Of a stretch of DNA of 45,209 nucleotides, positions 27,124 through 35,910 are shown one piece after another. This stretch comes from Bacteroidales bacterium (GTDB lineage Bacteria; Bacteroidota; Bacteroidia; Bacteroidales; JAADJA01). The position numbers and the translations under genes were made by a program. Under the pieces are notes generated by a model, which worked only from the letters and a program-made list of their open reading frames with translations, made no database searches and was not told the DNA's origin. Every line of letters begins with the position of its first letter. Positions within the stretch are counted from its first letter, which is position 1. The stretch covers positions 1 through 45,209 of the forward strand of contig JAGQVE010000030.1 of NCBI GenBank assembly GCA_020438105.1, given 5' to 3'.

Positions 27124-28068
27124 TTAAAGTATTTTGGGTTTTAACCCTGAATTATTTGTTTTCCCCGCCTGCTGAATGCTTGCATTCAACTCAAAGCCGA
27201 TTAATAGAATGATAGAATTGAAATAAATCCAAACTAAAATGATCAACAATGTCCCGATAGATCCATACAAGGCATTGTAACTGCTGAAGTTGGAAACATA
27301 AAAATTAAAGCCAATGGAAGCAGCGAGGGCAAGAAAAGTAGCCAGTGACGAACCGGCTGAAATAAACCGGAATTTGCTGTCTTTAGCAGGGGCCAGGTAA
27401 TAAATAAATGAAATGGTAAAAAAGAACATGGCTGTGAGTATGATATATTTTGCAGCTTCCAGGAGGTAATAGGCCAGGTTGCTTCCTAAAATTCCCTTAT
27501 CAAGTAAAAACTTAAAAAATATGCTGCCACCGGTGAGCAGCGATATACTTATAATAACAATGATGCTTGCAATGAAAAACAAGAGCGCCGAAGTGAGTTT
27601 TTGTTTAACCCAGCTCCTGGTTTCCATGGTGTGCCATGTTTTATTAAAAGCATCAATTATACTGTCGAATCCGTTGGTGGCAAAAAACAACGCCAAAAAA
27701 AAGGTGAGTGAAAGCAGTCCTCCCCGGGGTCGTTCAATTATGTCTTCTACGGTTTGCCGGATAACTGCCTCGGTTTGGTCGGGGGTTACGTTTTGAATAA
27801 AGTTAAGTAAAATTTCATGAAAGTTTTCAATGGGAATAAACGGGATCAATGTGAAAAACACAATGATCATAGGGAAAACAGCCATGAAAAAACTAAAGGC
27901 AATAGAAGAAGCCCTGCTGGTGATAGAACCTTTAAAAATACCTTCAATAAAAAAACGGGCAACTTCAAATAACGGGATTCCGTCAAAACCAGGTAAAACG
28001 ATCCGTTTTGAAAAGCGAATCAAATTCCGGATAAATTTATATTTAAGTAGAAAATGAGATATCGTCAT
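27124..28068 (-). CDS. YihY/virulence factor BrkB family inner-membrane protein
   Basis: 314 aa with about six membrane segments. The family signature is clear: R-A-S-S-I-A-F-S-F-F-M-A-V-F-P (about 52-66), F-I-P-I-E-N-F, then FLALFFATNGFDSIIDAFNKTW (about 124-145) and a C-terminal GTLLIILVWIYFNSIILLIGFELNA. Once called ribonuclease BN, the family is now regarded as a membrane protein of unclear function, possibly transport. It follows nadC by 12 bp and ends the DUF4783-nadC-yihY transcription unit. Full length for the family. Confidence 0.9.
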   Translation of the reverse strand: MTISHFLLKYKFIRNLIRFSKRIVLPGFDGIPLFEVARFFIEGIFKGSITSRASSIAFSFFMAVFPMIIVFFTLIPFIPIENFHEILLNFIQNVTPDQTEAVIRQTVEDIIERPRGGLLSLTFFLALFFATNGFDSIIDAFNKTWHTMETRSWVKQKLTSALLFFIASIIVIISISLLTGGSIFFKFLLDKGILGSNLAYYLLEAAKYIILTAMFFFTISFIYYLAPAKDSKFRFISAGSSLATFLALAASIGFNFYVSNFSSYNALYGSIGTLLIILVWIYFNSIILLIGFELNASIQQAGKTNNSGLKPKIL

Positions 28069-28080
28069 CTACATTTGTTT

Positions 28081-28914
28081 TTAAATCGCCTGCAAACTCA
28101 TGTCCAAACTTTTGATCTGATGCGTTAGTGCACCCACCGAAATATAATCAACACCTGTTTCAGCAAATTCCCGGATGGTTGATTCCGTGATCCCACCTGA
28201 TGCCTCCGATTCGTATTTGCCATTTATTATTTTTACGGCTTTGGCTAAATCTCCCGGTGTAAAATTATCAAGCATAATGCGGTCTATTTTACCATATGCC
28301 ATCACCTTTTCCAACTCTTTAAAATTTCGCACTTCTATTTCGATGGCCAGTTTTTTGCCTTTTTCATGCAGATAATTGTGGGTGGATTGAATGGCTTTTT
28401 CAATTCCCCCCGAAAAATCAACATGATTGTCCTTGATCATGATCATATCATACAATCCCATTCTATGATTTTCTCCGCCTCCCATTTTTACCGCATATTT
28501 TTCCAGCTCACGAAGCAGGGGGGTGGTTTTGCGTGTGTCGAGCAGTACGGCTTTTGTGCCTTTGATCTTATCAGAAAGAAACCTTGTATAAGTTGCAACG
28601 CCGCTCATGCGTTGCATGAAATTGAGTGCCAGTCTTTCGCCTGAGAGAATTGACCGGGAAGGCCCTTCAATAAAAAAAACAATGTCTCCAACCTGCACCT
28701 GACTGCCGTCCTCAATTTTTAAATCAAAATGAATGCTGGGATCAACTTTTTGGAATACTTTTTCTGCTATTTGGGTTCCGGCGATTACGCCTTGCTGTTT
28801 GATCTTTAATTGTGCCCTGCCGGTTTTCCCTTCCGGAATGGTGGACAGGGAGGTATGATCGCCATCTCCAAGATCCTCTTCCAGCGCCTTTTCAATAATT
28901 TCGTCAATGGTCAT
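28081..28914 (-). CDS. nadC: Nicotinate-nucleotide diphosphorylase (carboxylating), quinolinate phosphoribosyltransferase
   Basis: 277 aa, complete. NadC converts quinolinate and PRPP to nicotinate mononucleotide, CO2 and PPi in de novo NAD synthesis, in the cytoplasm. Diagnostic motifs are ALEEDLGDGDHTS (10-22), LNFMQRMSGVAT (97-108), DTRKTTPLLRELEKYAV (125-141), GGGENHRMGL (144-153), IKDNH (159-163) and the C-terminal EASGGI motif followed by D-Y-I-S-V-G-A-L-T-H. The residues for quinolinate and PRPP binding (R, K, H and E in these motifs) are present. nadA and nadB are not in the window. DUF4783 ends 3 bp upstream. Confidence 0.96.
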   Translation of the reverse strand: MTIDEIIEKALEEDLGDGDHTSLSTIPEGKTGRAQLKIKQQGVIAGTQIAEKVFQKVDPSIHFDLKIEDGSQVQVGDIVFFIEGPSRSILSGERLALNFMQRMSGVATYTRFLSDKIKGTKAVLLDTRKTTPLLRELEKYAVKMGGGENHRMGLYDMIMIKDNHVDFSGGIEKAIQSTHNYLHEKGKKLAIEIEVRNFKELEKVMAYGKIDRIMLDNFTPGDLAKAVKIINGKYESEASGGITESTIREFAETGVDYISVGALTHQIKSLDMSLQAI

Positions 28915-28917
28915 TCC

Positions 28918-29316
28918 TTAGTCCTCTTCAAACTGTAACTGGTTTATTTTAAAGTTATCTCCAGAGATTTTAATCAAAATGTAAACCCGGTATTCCTTAT
29001 CGGATTTGTTAATATAAGTACCTATCATGTATTTGCTGCCATCGTTTGAGGATCCCTGATGATTGATCGTAAATGATTTAAGCGGTTCTTTTTTAAAAAA
29101 ATCATTGATGATCACTTCTGCCTGGTTTTTACTGTAGCTGCCATCAATACCGGGTGTTTCAAGGTCGATTCGGTCGCTAAAGTGGCTTGCGAGGGCTGAA
29201 GCGTTCATACTCTTTATTGCAGCTTTTATTTGTGACATTACCTGGTCAGAATCCTGCGCATGCAGTGAAATTGAAAATGAAATTATAATTGTTGAAATTA
29301 TTAAGCGCGTTTTCAT
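28918..29316 (-). CDS. DUF4783 domain secreted protein
   Basis: 132 aa with a signal peptide (residues 1-20, LHAQ then DSD). The mature part has the NTF2-like DUF4783 pattern: QIKAAIKSMNASALASHFSDRIDLETPG, NQAEVIINDFFKKEP, and a C-terminal YRVYILIKISGDNFKINQLQFEE. DUF4783 proteins occur widely in Bacteroidetes, often directly before nadC, as here (3-bp gap). Periplasmic or outer-membrane-associated; function unknown. It is the first gene of its operon. Confidence 0.82.
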   Translation of the reverse strand: MKTRLIISTIIISFSISLHAQDSDQVMSQIKAAIKSMNASALASHFSDRIDLETPGIDGSYSKNQAEVIINDFFKKEPLKSFTINHQGSSNDGSKYMIGTYINKSDKEYRVYILIKISGDNFKINQLQFEED

Positions 29317-29389
29317 AGGCGTCAGTAATTATTTGAATAGTTGGATACAAATATTAATCCATACCTTGCCGCTAAAGCATGGAATCTCA

Positions 29390-29397
29390 CAAAATTA
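29390..29397 (-). promoter_or_regulatory. Putative -7 box for the DUF4783-nadC operon
   Basis: The minus strand reads TAATTTTG, an exact TAnnTTTG match 74 bp upstream of 29316. A second exact match (TACATTTG) lies at 29423-29430 on the same strand, so the true start site is uncertain. Confidence 0.45.
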
Positions 29398-29432
29398 AAC
29401 AAATGTTCTTAACATGTATCGACAAATGTAGG

Positions 29433-29440
29433 TACTTTTG
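29433..29440 (+). promoter_or_regulatory. Putative -7 box for the SDR gene
   Basis: TACTTTTG, an exact match 41 bp before the ATG at 29482. It lies back to back with the minus-strand boxes at 29390 and 29423. Confidence 0.5.
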
Positions 29441-29481
29441 GTGCTGAATCAGGAATTAATATTTTTAAATAATTGGTACCC

Positions 29482-30186
29482 ATGAATGTAATAATTACGG
29501 GAGCAAGCAGGGGAATTGGCTACGAATTGGTAAAGCAGTTTGCGGGGGATGGTGCTCACCATATTTACGCCGTTTCCAGAAACCTGGGCAATTTGGAAAA
29601 GTTGCAGAAGGAGTGTTTTAAACAATTTCCAAATGCGATGGTTATCCCTGTTGGATTGGATTTATCAAAGGGTAGTGAAATAACTGATTTTGCCGGAGTA
29701 TTGACCTCCAAAAACGTATCCATCGATGTATTGATCAATAATGCCGGGGCTTTGGTAAATAAAAGTTTTGATACGCTGACAGAAGAAGATTTTGATCATG
29801 TTTTTGATATAAATGTTAAATCGGTTTTTCGTCTTATCCAGCGTGTAAAACCCTTAATGAAGACCGGTTCACATATTGTAAATATCAGCTCGATGGGTGG
29901 GGTGCAGGGTTCAGCGAAGTTTAACGGATTGTCGGTTTACAGTGCCAGTAAGGGTGCCGTAGCGGTTTTAACTGAAGCCCTGGCCGAAGAGTTTAAAGCC
30001 GATGGAATCTGTGTTAATTGCCTTGCATTGGGTGCCGTTCAAACGGAAATGCTTGCGGAAGCTTTCCCAGGATACAAGGCTCCTTTGCAACCCACAGAAA
30101 TGGCTCAATACATATTTAGTTTTGCTAAAAATGCACATCAATTTTATAATGGGAAAATTTTACCGGTTTCATTGTCAACACCGTAA
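29482..30186 (+). CDS. SDR family NAD(P)-dependent oxidoreductase
   Basis: 234 aa from the ATG at 29482. A frame extension to a TTG at 29473 is possible but adds only three residues ahead of the Rossmann strand. Classical short-chain dehydrogenase: cofactor motif TGASRGIG (6-13), NNAG in the middle (about residue 89), catalytic Ser in NISSMGG, and the Y-S-A-S-K catalytic motif (about 154-158). The C-terminal substrate region carries LALGAVQTEML. Cytoplasmic; the substrate cannot be predicted. It is read divergently from DUF4783-nadC and is followed 71 bp later by rseC on the same strand. Confidence 0.88.
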   Translation: MNVIITGASRGIGYELVKQFAGDGAHHIYAVSRNLGNLEKLQKECFKQFPNAMVIPVGLDLSKGSEITDFAGVLTSKNVSIDVLINNAGALVNKSFDTLTEEDFDHVFDINVKSVFRLIQRVKPLMKTGSHIVNISSMGGVQGSAKFNGLSVYSASKGAVAVLTEALAEEFKADGICVNCLALGAVQTEMLAEAFPGYKAPLQPTEMAQYIFSFAKNAHQFYNGKILPVSLSTP

Positions 30187-30257
30187 TTTGGTATCACTGT
30201 CAACTCACAGCATGTCAAAACAGATAGTTCAAAGAAAATTGGGGCTGAAATATTAAA

Positions 30258-30704
30258 ATGAAGACTTTAGAAACTCAAAAAAATTGCACACTTGATGAAA
30301 TCCGTCACCAGGGAGTAATCCGGGACATGGATGAAGATCAGATTTATGTTTCGATCATCAACCAATCGGCCTGTGTCTCCTGCCAGGTAAAAGGTGTATG
30401 CAATGTCACCGAAATAAGTGAGGAGATCATTGAGGTACCTAAGCTGCCGGGAATGGATTTTAAACCGGGTGATAAGGTTAATGTATCCATGCAAAAGTCG
30501 TTGGGCACAAGAGCCGTGTTTTTAGGATATATCCTTCCTTTTCTCATTTTACTAACCACCCTCATCACTTTATTGGCAATTACAGGTAATGAAGGGCTTT
30601 CGGGGATACTGGCATTGGGCATCCTGGTGCCTTACTATTTTATTTTGTATGCTGTTCGAAGTCAGTTAAAAAAGACCTTCACTTTTAAAATAGAGTCCCA
30701 CTGA
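30258..30704 (+). CDS. rseC: RseC/MucC family protein (SoxR-reducing-system type)
   Basis: 148 aa. The N-terminal domain has the cysteine cluster C39-x2-C42-x5-C48 in SACVSCQVKGVC and a beta-rich fold up to residue 82. Two membrane helices follow (about 88-110 and 115-135) before a short basic tail. RseC family proteins in gamma-proteobacteria work with the Rsx/Rnf complex to reduce SoxR or modulate sigma-E. In Bacteroidetes the gene usually lies directly before rnfB. Here a 2.3-kb T9SS gene separates them. The cysteines may bind an iron-sulfur cluster and pass electrons to or from Rnf; that is inference. Confidence 0.85.
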   Translation: MKTLETQKNCTLDEIRHQGVIRDMDEDQIYVSIINQSACVSCQVKGVCNVTEISEEIIEVPKLPGMDFKPGDKVNVSMQKSLGTRAVFLGYILPFLILLTTLITLLAITGNEGLSGILALGILVPYYFILYAVRSQLKKTFTFKIESH

Positions 30705-30722
30705 TTTTTTATCACCAAAATG

Positions 30723-30730
30723 AACTTTTG
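30723..30730 (+). promoter_or_regulatory. Possible -7 box for the 30818 T9SS protein gene
   Basis: AACTTTTG, one mismatch to TAnnTTTG, in the 113 bp between rseC and the start at 30818. Confidence 0.3.
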
Positions 30731-30817
30731 CGCGATTTTTTTGTAAGAATAAACCATTTAATCAGTCATGAAATACTTAACAGGCAGATAATTTATTCAT
30801 CCTTTAGATTTTAAAAA

Positions 30818-33160
30818 ATGAACATGAAATTTTTACTGACAGCAATATTTGTAATTATTGCATTTTTAGGGAGCTTTGCTCAATTGCAAACAGCTCCAAA
30901 TCGGGTTGACAAAGCAGCGTTTTTTGATAAAACACCCCCACTTAAAGACATGCCCGTTATCGCTCCTTCAAAGATTGATAATGGCTGGAAAGATGGAATC
31001 ATCGAAAATGAAACGGTAAATATGCAGTTTGGAAACAATGATCATGTGGTTACTGATCCCAATTCCGTTCAAAGTGAAAACGGATCCAAAAAAACTATGG
31101 GACCTATAATTAACGCTGAAGGCACGGGCAATGTAAATGGTGTTTACCCGCCTGATACCGATGGTGATGTTGGACCTGACCATTATTTTCAAATGATAAA
31201 TTTATCATTTGCAATTTACGATAAAGATGGAACCAAACTATATGGCCCGGTTGCGAACAGCACGTTATGGAGTGGTTTCCCGGGTCCCTGGGCGGCAACC
31301 AACGACGGCGATCCCATAATACTATATGATGAGCTGGCCGACCGCTGGGTAGCAAGCCAGTTTGCAGTAAGCACTTCCAACAATAAATATTATGAGCTTA
31401 TTGCTGTTTCTGAAAGCGGCGATCCACTGGGAGCTTATTACCGTTATGCTTTTGAGTTTAACGACTTTCCTGATTATCCAAAATTAGGCGTTTGGCATAA
31501 TGGGTATTATGCCACATTCCATATGTTCAGTGGTAATTTCCAGGGAACTGCCTTTGTTGCCTTTGAAAGGGATAAAATGCTAATCGGCGACCCGGATGCA
31601 CAAATGGTATATTATGGTGAATACCAGAACCGATTCGGATTTCTACCGGCAGACATTGATGGTGAAGGCCCTACAGATGACCTTCCATGTTATTTTGCCG
31701 GAATTTATTTTGGCGGAAGCCAGGATCTGGAAATACTGGAAATGAATGTTGACTGGAATGATCCGGGTAATACTACTTTTGGATCAGTACAGTTTTTGGA
31801 TACGGATGCCTTCAATTCTAATATCAATGGAATTCCACAACCCGGAACTGGTACAAAACTGGATGATTTTGCATCCGTACTTAACTTCAGGTTGCCATTC
31901 CGCACATTTGAAGGTTACAATGTAATGCTGGCCACACATCCTGTAAGGGTGGGCACAAAGTCAGGTATTCGTTGGTATGAGCTAAGAGATGAGGGTGCCG
32001 GATGGTATTTTTATCAGCAGGGAACATACTCACCTGATGATAATTTTCGGTGGTTACCGAGTATAGCCATGTCCTCAAATGGAAACATTGCCATTGGTTA
32101 CAATGTTGCCAGTTCAACGGTGTATCCCTCCATCCGATATGCGGGCCGTACTCCCGATGCTCCGCTTGGTGAAATGAATATCCAGGAAGTTGAAGTAAAA
32201 TCCGGTGGTTCTAGTCAATCAGGAATCAATCGCTGGGGCGATTATGCTTGTATGTCGGCCGACCCAGTTGTTGATTCTGTATTTTGGTTCACCACCGAAT
32301 ATATGAAAGGAAGCGGCTGGGGCACTCATATCACTTCATTCGATTTTAGTCCGCTGCAAGAACCTACTGCCAATGCAGGCGAAGATGTGACTTTGTGTGA
32401 AAATCAGTTATTTGAGGCCAATGCCACCGCTACTTCCCAGTTAGGGGTTGAATGGGAAACATCCGGAGATGGAATTTTTCAGAATCCAACTTTACTTAAT
32501 ACAAAATATTTGCGTGGAAATGGTGACCTTGAAAATGGATCGGTTACTCTTACTCTAACAGCTTATGGATTTCAGCCGGACTGGTTTGCCACCGATGAAG
32601 TGGTTCTCACTTTTGCCTATGAGCCCGAAGCAATGGCTGGAGATGATATGACCGTTGTGGCGGGCGATGTTCAACTGGAAGGTATGGCCGAGAATGCAGC
32701 ATCTGTTGAATGGTCAACACAAGGTGATGGAAGTTTTAATAATACTGGAATCTTGGATCCTGTGTATTCTCCGGGTACCAATGATCTGAACACCGGTTCG
32801 GTTACATTGACCCTGACTGCATTTGCCGGCGACCCATGCGGTGAAGATGATTCAGATAATATTACAATCACTTTTGGAACAACCACCGGAATGGCTTTAT
32901 TAAAAAGTGATGACAATGCATTGCGGGTAATTCCTAATCCCAGCCAGGGCCAGTTTCGTGTTGAGTTCAATATGGAAAATGCCGGTGATTTTACCCTTCG
33001 AATTAAAAATTTAACCGGGGCCGAATTATATTCCGAAACCGAAGTTGCTGAAGGATTAGTTCAAAAGAGCCTTGATCTATCGGATTGGCAAAAAGGTACT
33101 TACCTGCTCGAATTAAGAACAGGAAAAAATGTAGTTATTGAAAAGATACTGATCAAATAA
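30818..33160 (+). CDS. T9SS-secreted protein with propeller-like domain and Ig-like repeats
   Basis: 780 aa. The signal peptide (1-22, SFAQ) precedes a large domain (about 85-510) that begins with V-Y-P-P-D-T-D-G-D-V-G-P-D-H-Y-F-Q, a signature of secreted Bacteroidetes and myxobacterial proteins probably folding as a beta-propeller. Two Ig-like modules follow (about 520-690); each contains V-E-W-x-T-x-G-D-G-x-F and ends G-S-V-T-L-T-L-T-A. The C-terminal ~75 residues are a type A T9SS sorting domain (VIPNPSQGQFRVEF ... VVIEKILIK). It has its own terminator and lies between rseC and rnfB, where such a gene is not expected. Ligand or activity unknown. Confidence 0.85.
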   Translation: MNMKFLLTAIFVIIAFLGSFAQLQTAPNRVDKAAFFDKTPPLKDMPVIAPSKIDNGWKDGIIENETVNMQFGNNDHVVTDPNSVQSENGSKKTMGPIINAEGTGNVNGVYPPDTDGDVGPDHYFQMINLSFAIYDKDGTKLYGPVANSTLWSGFPGPWAATNDGDPIILYDELADRWVASQFAVSTSNNKYYELIAVSESGDPLGAYYRYAFEFNDFPDYPKLGVWHNGYYATFHMFSGNFQGTAFVAFERDKMLIGDPDAQMVYYGEYQNRFGFLPADIDGEGPTDDLPCYFAGIYFGGSQDLEILEMNVDWNDPGNTTFGSVQFLDTDAFNSNINGIPQPGTGTKLDDFASVLNFRLPFRTFEGYNVMLATHPVRVGTKSGIRWYELRDEGAGWYFYQQGTYSPDDNFRWLPSIAMSSNGNIAIGYNVASSTVYPSIRYAGRTPDAPLGEMNIQEVEVKSGGSSQSGINRWGDYACMSADPVVDSVFWFTTEYMKGSGWGTHITSFDFSPLQEPTANAGEDVTLCENQLFEANATATSQLGVEWETSGDGIFQNPTLLNTKYLRGNGDLENGSVTLTLTAYGFQPDWFATDEVVLTFAYEPEAMAGDDMTVVAGDVQLEGMAENAASVEWSTQGDGSFNNTGILDPVYSPGTNDLNTGSVTLTLTAFAGDPCGEDDSDNITITFGTTTGMALLKSDDNALRVIPNPSQGQFRVEFNMENAGDFTLRIKNLTGAELYSETEVAEGLVQKSLDLSDWQKGTYLLELRTGKNVVIEKILIK

Positions 33161-33176
33161 AGAAAAATATTTTACT

Positions 33177-33213
33177 AAAAAAGACGGCCCACTTGTGGTG
33201 CCGTCTTTTTTTT
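33177..33213 (+). terminator. Rho-independent terminator after the 30818 gene
   Basis: AAAAGACGGC / GCCGTCTTTT, with a short CCA/TGG pair in the loop, followed by eight T. It lies 17 bp past the stop. Confidence 0.85.
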
Positions 33214-33432
33214 GTTTTTTCGATTTAGTCAGCCATCCAACAATTTTTCATGATTCAACACCCTGAAATTTAGAATGTTTATAAACAACAACCCTAAATA
33301 TTTATAAATCAGCATATTTGTATCCAGGAATTCACATCAGGTTGATATTCATAATTATAAGTGGTTGGATTAGAGTATATTGTGATTTGCCAAAAATTCC
33401 ATTAAAACATAAGTAACTTTCTTAAATGTTTA

Positions 33433-33440
33433 TACATTTG
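33433..33440 (+). promoter_or_regulatory. Putative -7 box for the rnf operon
   Basis: TACATTTG, an exact TAnnTTTG match 36 bp before the rnfB GTG start, with no good -33 element. Confidence 0.5.
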
Positions 33441-33476
33441 CCTCCGTTATTGAGTTAACAATAAAAATTCAGTATC

Positions 33477-34517
33477 GTGAACGATGTAATTATTTTTTCA
33501 GTGGCTTCACTGGGGGCGATAGGAATAGCGGCCTCGGTTATACTCTATTTTGTAGCCCAAAAATTCAAAGTAATTGAAGATCCCAGAATTGATCTTGTGG
33601 AAGGAGCCCTACCGGCTGCCAATTGCGGTGGCTGTGGTTTTGCTGGTTGCCGGGCATTTGCTGAAGCAAGCGTAAAACAGGCGGAGGATAAATCCAACCT
33701 GGAAGGCCTGAACTGCCCGGTAGGAGGGAATGATGTGATGGCGCAGGTAGCTGAAATCCTCAGTTTAACCGTGGAGGAACAAGATCCGTTGATAGCTGTG
33801 GTTCGGTGTAACGGCTCTCTTGCCAATTCGCCTAAAAAGGCCAGCTACGAGGGCGCATCAAGCTGTGCTTTTGCCCACAACCTGTTCAGTGGTGAGGGTG
33901 GTTGTCCTTTTGGCTGCCTGGGATTGGGCGATTGCGTTAAATCATGTGCATTTGATGCTATTTTTATAAATCCTGAAACCGGACTGCCAGAAGTTAATGA
34001 CAAATGTGTGGCTTGCGGGGCCTGTGTTGAAGCCTGTCCGAGAGACATAATAGAGCTTCGGCCAAAAGGGAAAAAAGACAGGCGGATTTTTGTAAGCTGT
34101 GTGAACCAGGAAAAAGGCGGACCTGCTAAAAAGAACTGTGATGTAGCTTGCATCGGTTGCGGAAAATGCGTGAAAGTTTGCCCATTTGATGCGATTACGC
34201 TTGAAAACAGCCTGGCTTATATCGATCCGGAAAAATGTAAGCTCTGCCGAAAATGTGTTCCTGAATGCCCAACCAACGCAATTCACGAATTGAATTTCCC
34301 GGAAAGGAAGCCGAAACTGGTGGTAGCCGGAAATGAAGAGAAACCGGCCCGACCTGCTGTTAAAGCAGATGCTGAAGCAGTTAAAATTGCGGATACAAGA
34401 GAAGTAAAAAAGGGTACAGATCCCATTCCTGAAGAAAAAGCAGCGGAAACGCCAAAGTCCGTTGAGAAAGATGATTCAGCTTCTACCGGCAATTCTGAAG
34501 AGACAAGAGAAAACTAA
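33477..34517 (+). CDS. rnfB: Rnf electron transport complex subunit B
   Basis: 346 aa from a GTG start; no upstream ATG fits. One N-terminal membrane helix (about 5-27) is followed by a 4Fe-4S domain with C50, C53, C58 and C80 (NCGGCGFAGC ... LNCPVGG). Then come further CxxCxxCxxxCP-type ferredoxin clusters, ending with CKLCRKCVPECP. RnfB accepts electrons from reduced ferredoxin on the cytoplasmic face of the ion-pumping ferredoxin:NAD+ oxidoreductase. The ~70-residue C-terminal tail after the last cluster is Lys/Glu/Ala-rich and lacks cysteine, an extension beyond the minimal protein. It is the first gene of rnfBCDGEA, with 20 bp to rnfC. Confidence 0.95.
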   Translation: MNDVIIFSVASLGAIGIAASVILYFVAQKFKVIEDPRIDLVEGALPAANCGGCGFAGCRAFAEASVKQAEDKSNLEGLNCPVGGNDVMAQVAEILSLTVEEQDPLIAVVRCNGSLANSPKKASYEGASSCAFAHNLFSGEGGCPFGCLGLGDCVKSCAFDAIFINPETGLPEVNDKCVACGACVEACPRDIIELRPKGKKDRRIFVSCVNQEKGGPAKKNCDVACIGCGKCVKVCPFDAITLENSLAYIDPEKCKLCRKCVPECPTNAIHELNFPERKPKLVVAGNEEKPARPAVKADAEAVKIADTREVKKGTDPIPEEKAAETPKSVEKDDSASTGNSEETREN

Positions 34518-34537
34518 CATTAACAAGTGATACAGAT

Positions 34538-35872
34538 ATGTTAAAGACATTTAAACTTGGAGGTGTTCATCCGGCTGAAAATAAAATTTCAGAGGATAAA
34601 AAAATTGAGGTACTTCCCCTTCCAAAAATAGCTTACATCCCGATTTCGCAGCATCTTGGAGCGCCTGCTAAGCCGCTCGTTAACAAGGGTGATTCGATTA
34701 AAGTGGGACAGCAAATTGCAAAAGGTGAGGCATTTATTTCAGCCAATATTCATTCATCGGTGAGCGGAAAGGTTCAGAAAATTGATGCTGTGATCGATGC
34801 AAGTGGCTACAAAAGAACTGCTGTGGTAGTTCAGGTGGAAGGTGATGAATGGGAAGAGGGAATTGATAAAACCAAAGATATAAAAAGGGATATCACCCTT
34901 TCACAAAAGGAGATCATCGCTAAAATCAACGAAAAAGGAATCGTTGGTTTGGGTGGAGCTACTTTTCCTTCACATGTTAAGCTAATGGTGCCGGATGGCA
35001 AAAAGGCGGATGTTCTTATTATCAATGGTGTGGAGTGCGAACCTTACCTCACTTCCGACCATCGGCTGATGCTCGAAATGGGCGAGGAGATGATGATCGG
35101 GGTTGAAATTCTCAAACGGGCACTCGGCGTAAATCGTGCTGTTATCGGTATCGAAAATAATAAGCCCGATGCCATTGAGCATTTGTCAAAGATTGCGAAA
35201 AATTTCAGCGGAATTGAAGTTCAGGGTTTGAAGGTAAAGTATCCACAGGGTGCTGAAAAACAACTGATCAAAGCGATCATCAACAGGGAAGTCCCATCAG
35301 GGAAATTACCCATTGAGGTTGGTGCAGTAGTAAATAATTCCGGAACTGCATATGCGGTTTATGAAGCAGTGCAAAAAAATAAACCGCTTATCGAAAGGGT
35401 GGTAACCATTACCGGAAAATCAGTTAAAAATCCGGGCAACTTTATGGTCAGGATCGGAACTCCCGTTTCGGAACTGATTGAAGCAGGTGGTGGTTTGCCG
35501 GATGATACCGGGAAGGTAATTTCAGGCGGTCCGATGATGGGTAAAGCTTTAAATTCATTGGAAGCTCCTATCGTAAAAGGAACCTCCGGCATTTTGATCA
35601 TGCAGGAAGAAGAAGCCGCCCGGAAACAGGTGCTGAACTGTATTCGTTGTTCCCGCTGTGTGAGTGTTTGTCCGATGGGCCTTGAGCCCTATCTCCTTGA
35701 AAAAGTGGTTATGTTCGAAGATTTTGAAAGAACCGAAAAAGAACGGGTAATGGATTGTATTGAATGTGGATCGTGCCAGTTCACCTGCCCGGCAAACAGG
35801 CCGTTGCTGGATTACATACGGTTGGGTAAAAACAAGGTAGGACAGATCATGCGGGCCCGCGCCAAAAAATAA
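34538..35872 (+). CDS. rnfC: Rnf complex subunit C (NADH/FMN-binding)
   Basis: 444 aa, peripheral cytoplasmic subunit. It begins TFKLGGVHPAENK and has the RnfC N-terminal barrel-like domain, then the Complex I 51-kDa-like FMN/NADH-binding domain (VGLGGATFPSHVKL, INGVECEPYLTSDHR). Two 4Fe-4S clusters follow, C368-x2-C371-x2-C374-x3-C378 and C407-x2-C410-x2-C413-x3-C417. RnfC passes electrons between NAD(H) and the membrane part. The start is ATG. Length and motifs are typical. Confidence 0.96.
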   Translation: MLKTFKLGGVHPAENKISEDKKIEVLPLPKIAYIPISQHLGAPAKPLVNKGDSIKVGQQIAKGEAFISANIHSSVSGKVQKIDAVIDASGYKRTAVVVQVEGDEWEEGIDKTKDIKRDITLSQKEIIAKINEKGIVGLGGATFPSHVKLMVPDGKKADVLIINGVECEPYLTSDHRLMLEMGEEMMIGVEILKRALGVNRAVIGIENNKPDAIEHLSKIAKNFSGIEVQGLKVKYPQGAEKQLIKAIINREVPSGKLPIEVGAVVNNSGTAYAVYEAVQKNKPLIERVVTITGKSVKNPGNFMVRIGTPVSELIEAGGGLPDDTGKVISGGPMMGKALNSLEAPIVKGTSGILIMQEEEAARKQVLNCIRCSRCVSVCPMGLEPYLLEKVVMFEDFERTEKERVMDCIECGSCQFTCPANRPLLDYIRLGKNKVGQIMRARAKK

Positions 35873-35910
35873 TTGAAAGAAAGTCAAAAAGCATAAATGA
35901 TTTTGAAGAT

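Larger units (their letters stand above)
33161..33476. other. 316-bp intergenic region before rnfB
   Basis: It contains the terminator of the 30818 gene (33177-33213) and a promoter-like box for rnfB (33433-33440). The ~220 AT-rich bases between them show no coding frame, hairpin or repeat that I recognise. Confidence 0.6.

Noticed and set aside
33545..34492. Several long minus-strand frames opposite rnfB
   Set aside because: rnfB is unmistakable from its cysteine clusters; the frames have no family features and arise from its codon bias.
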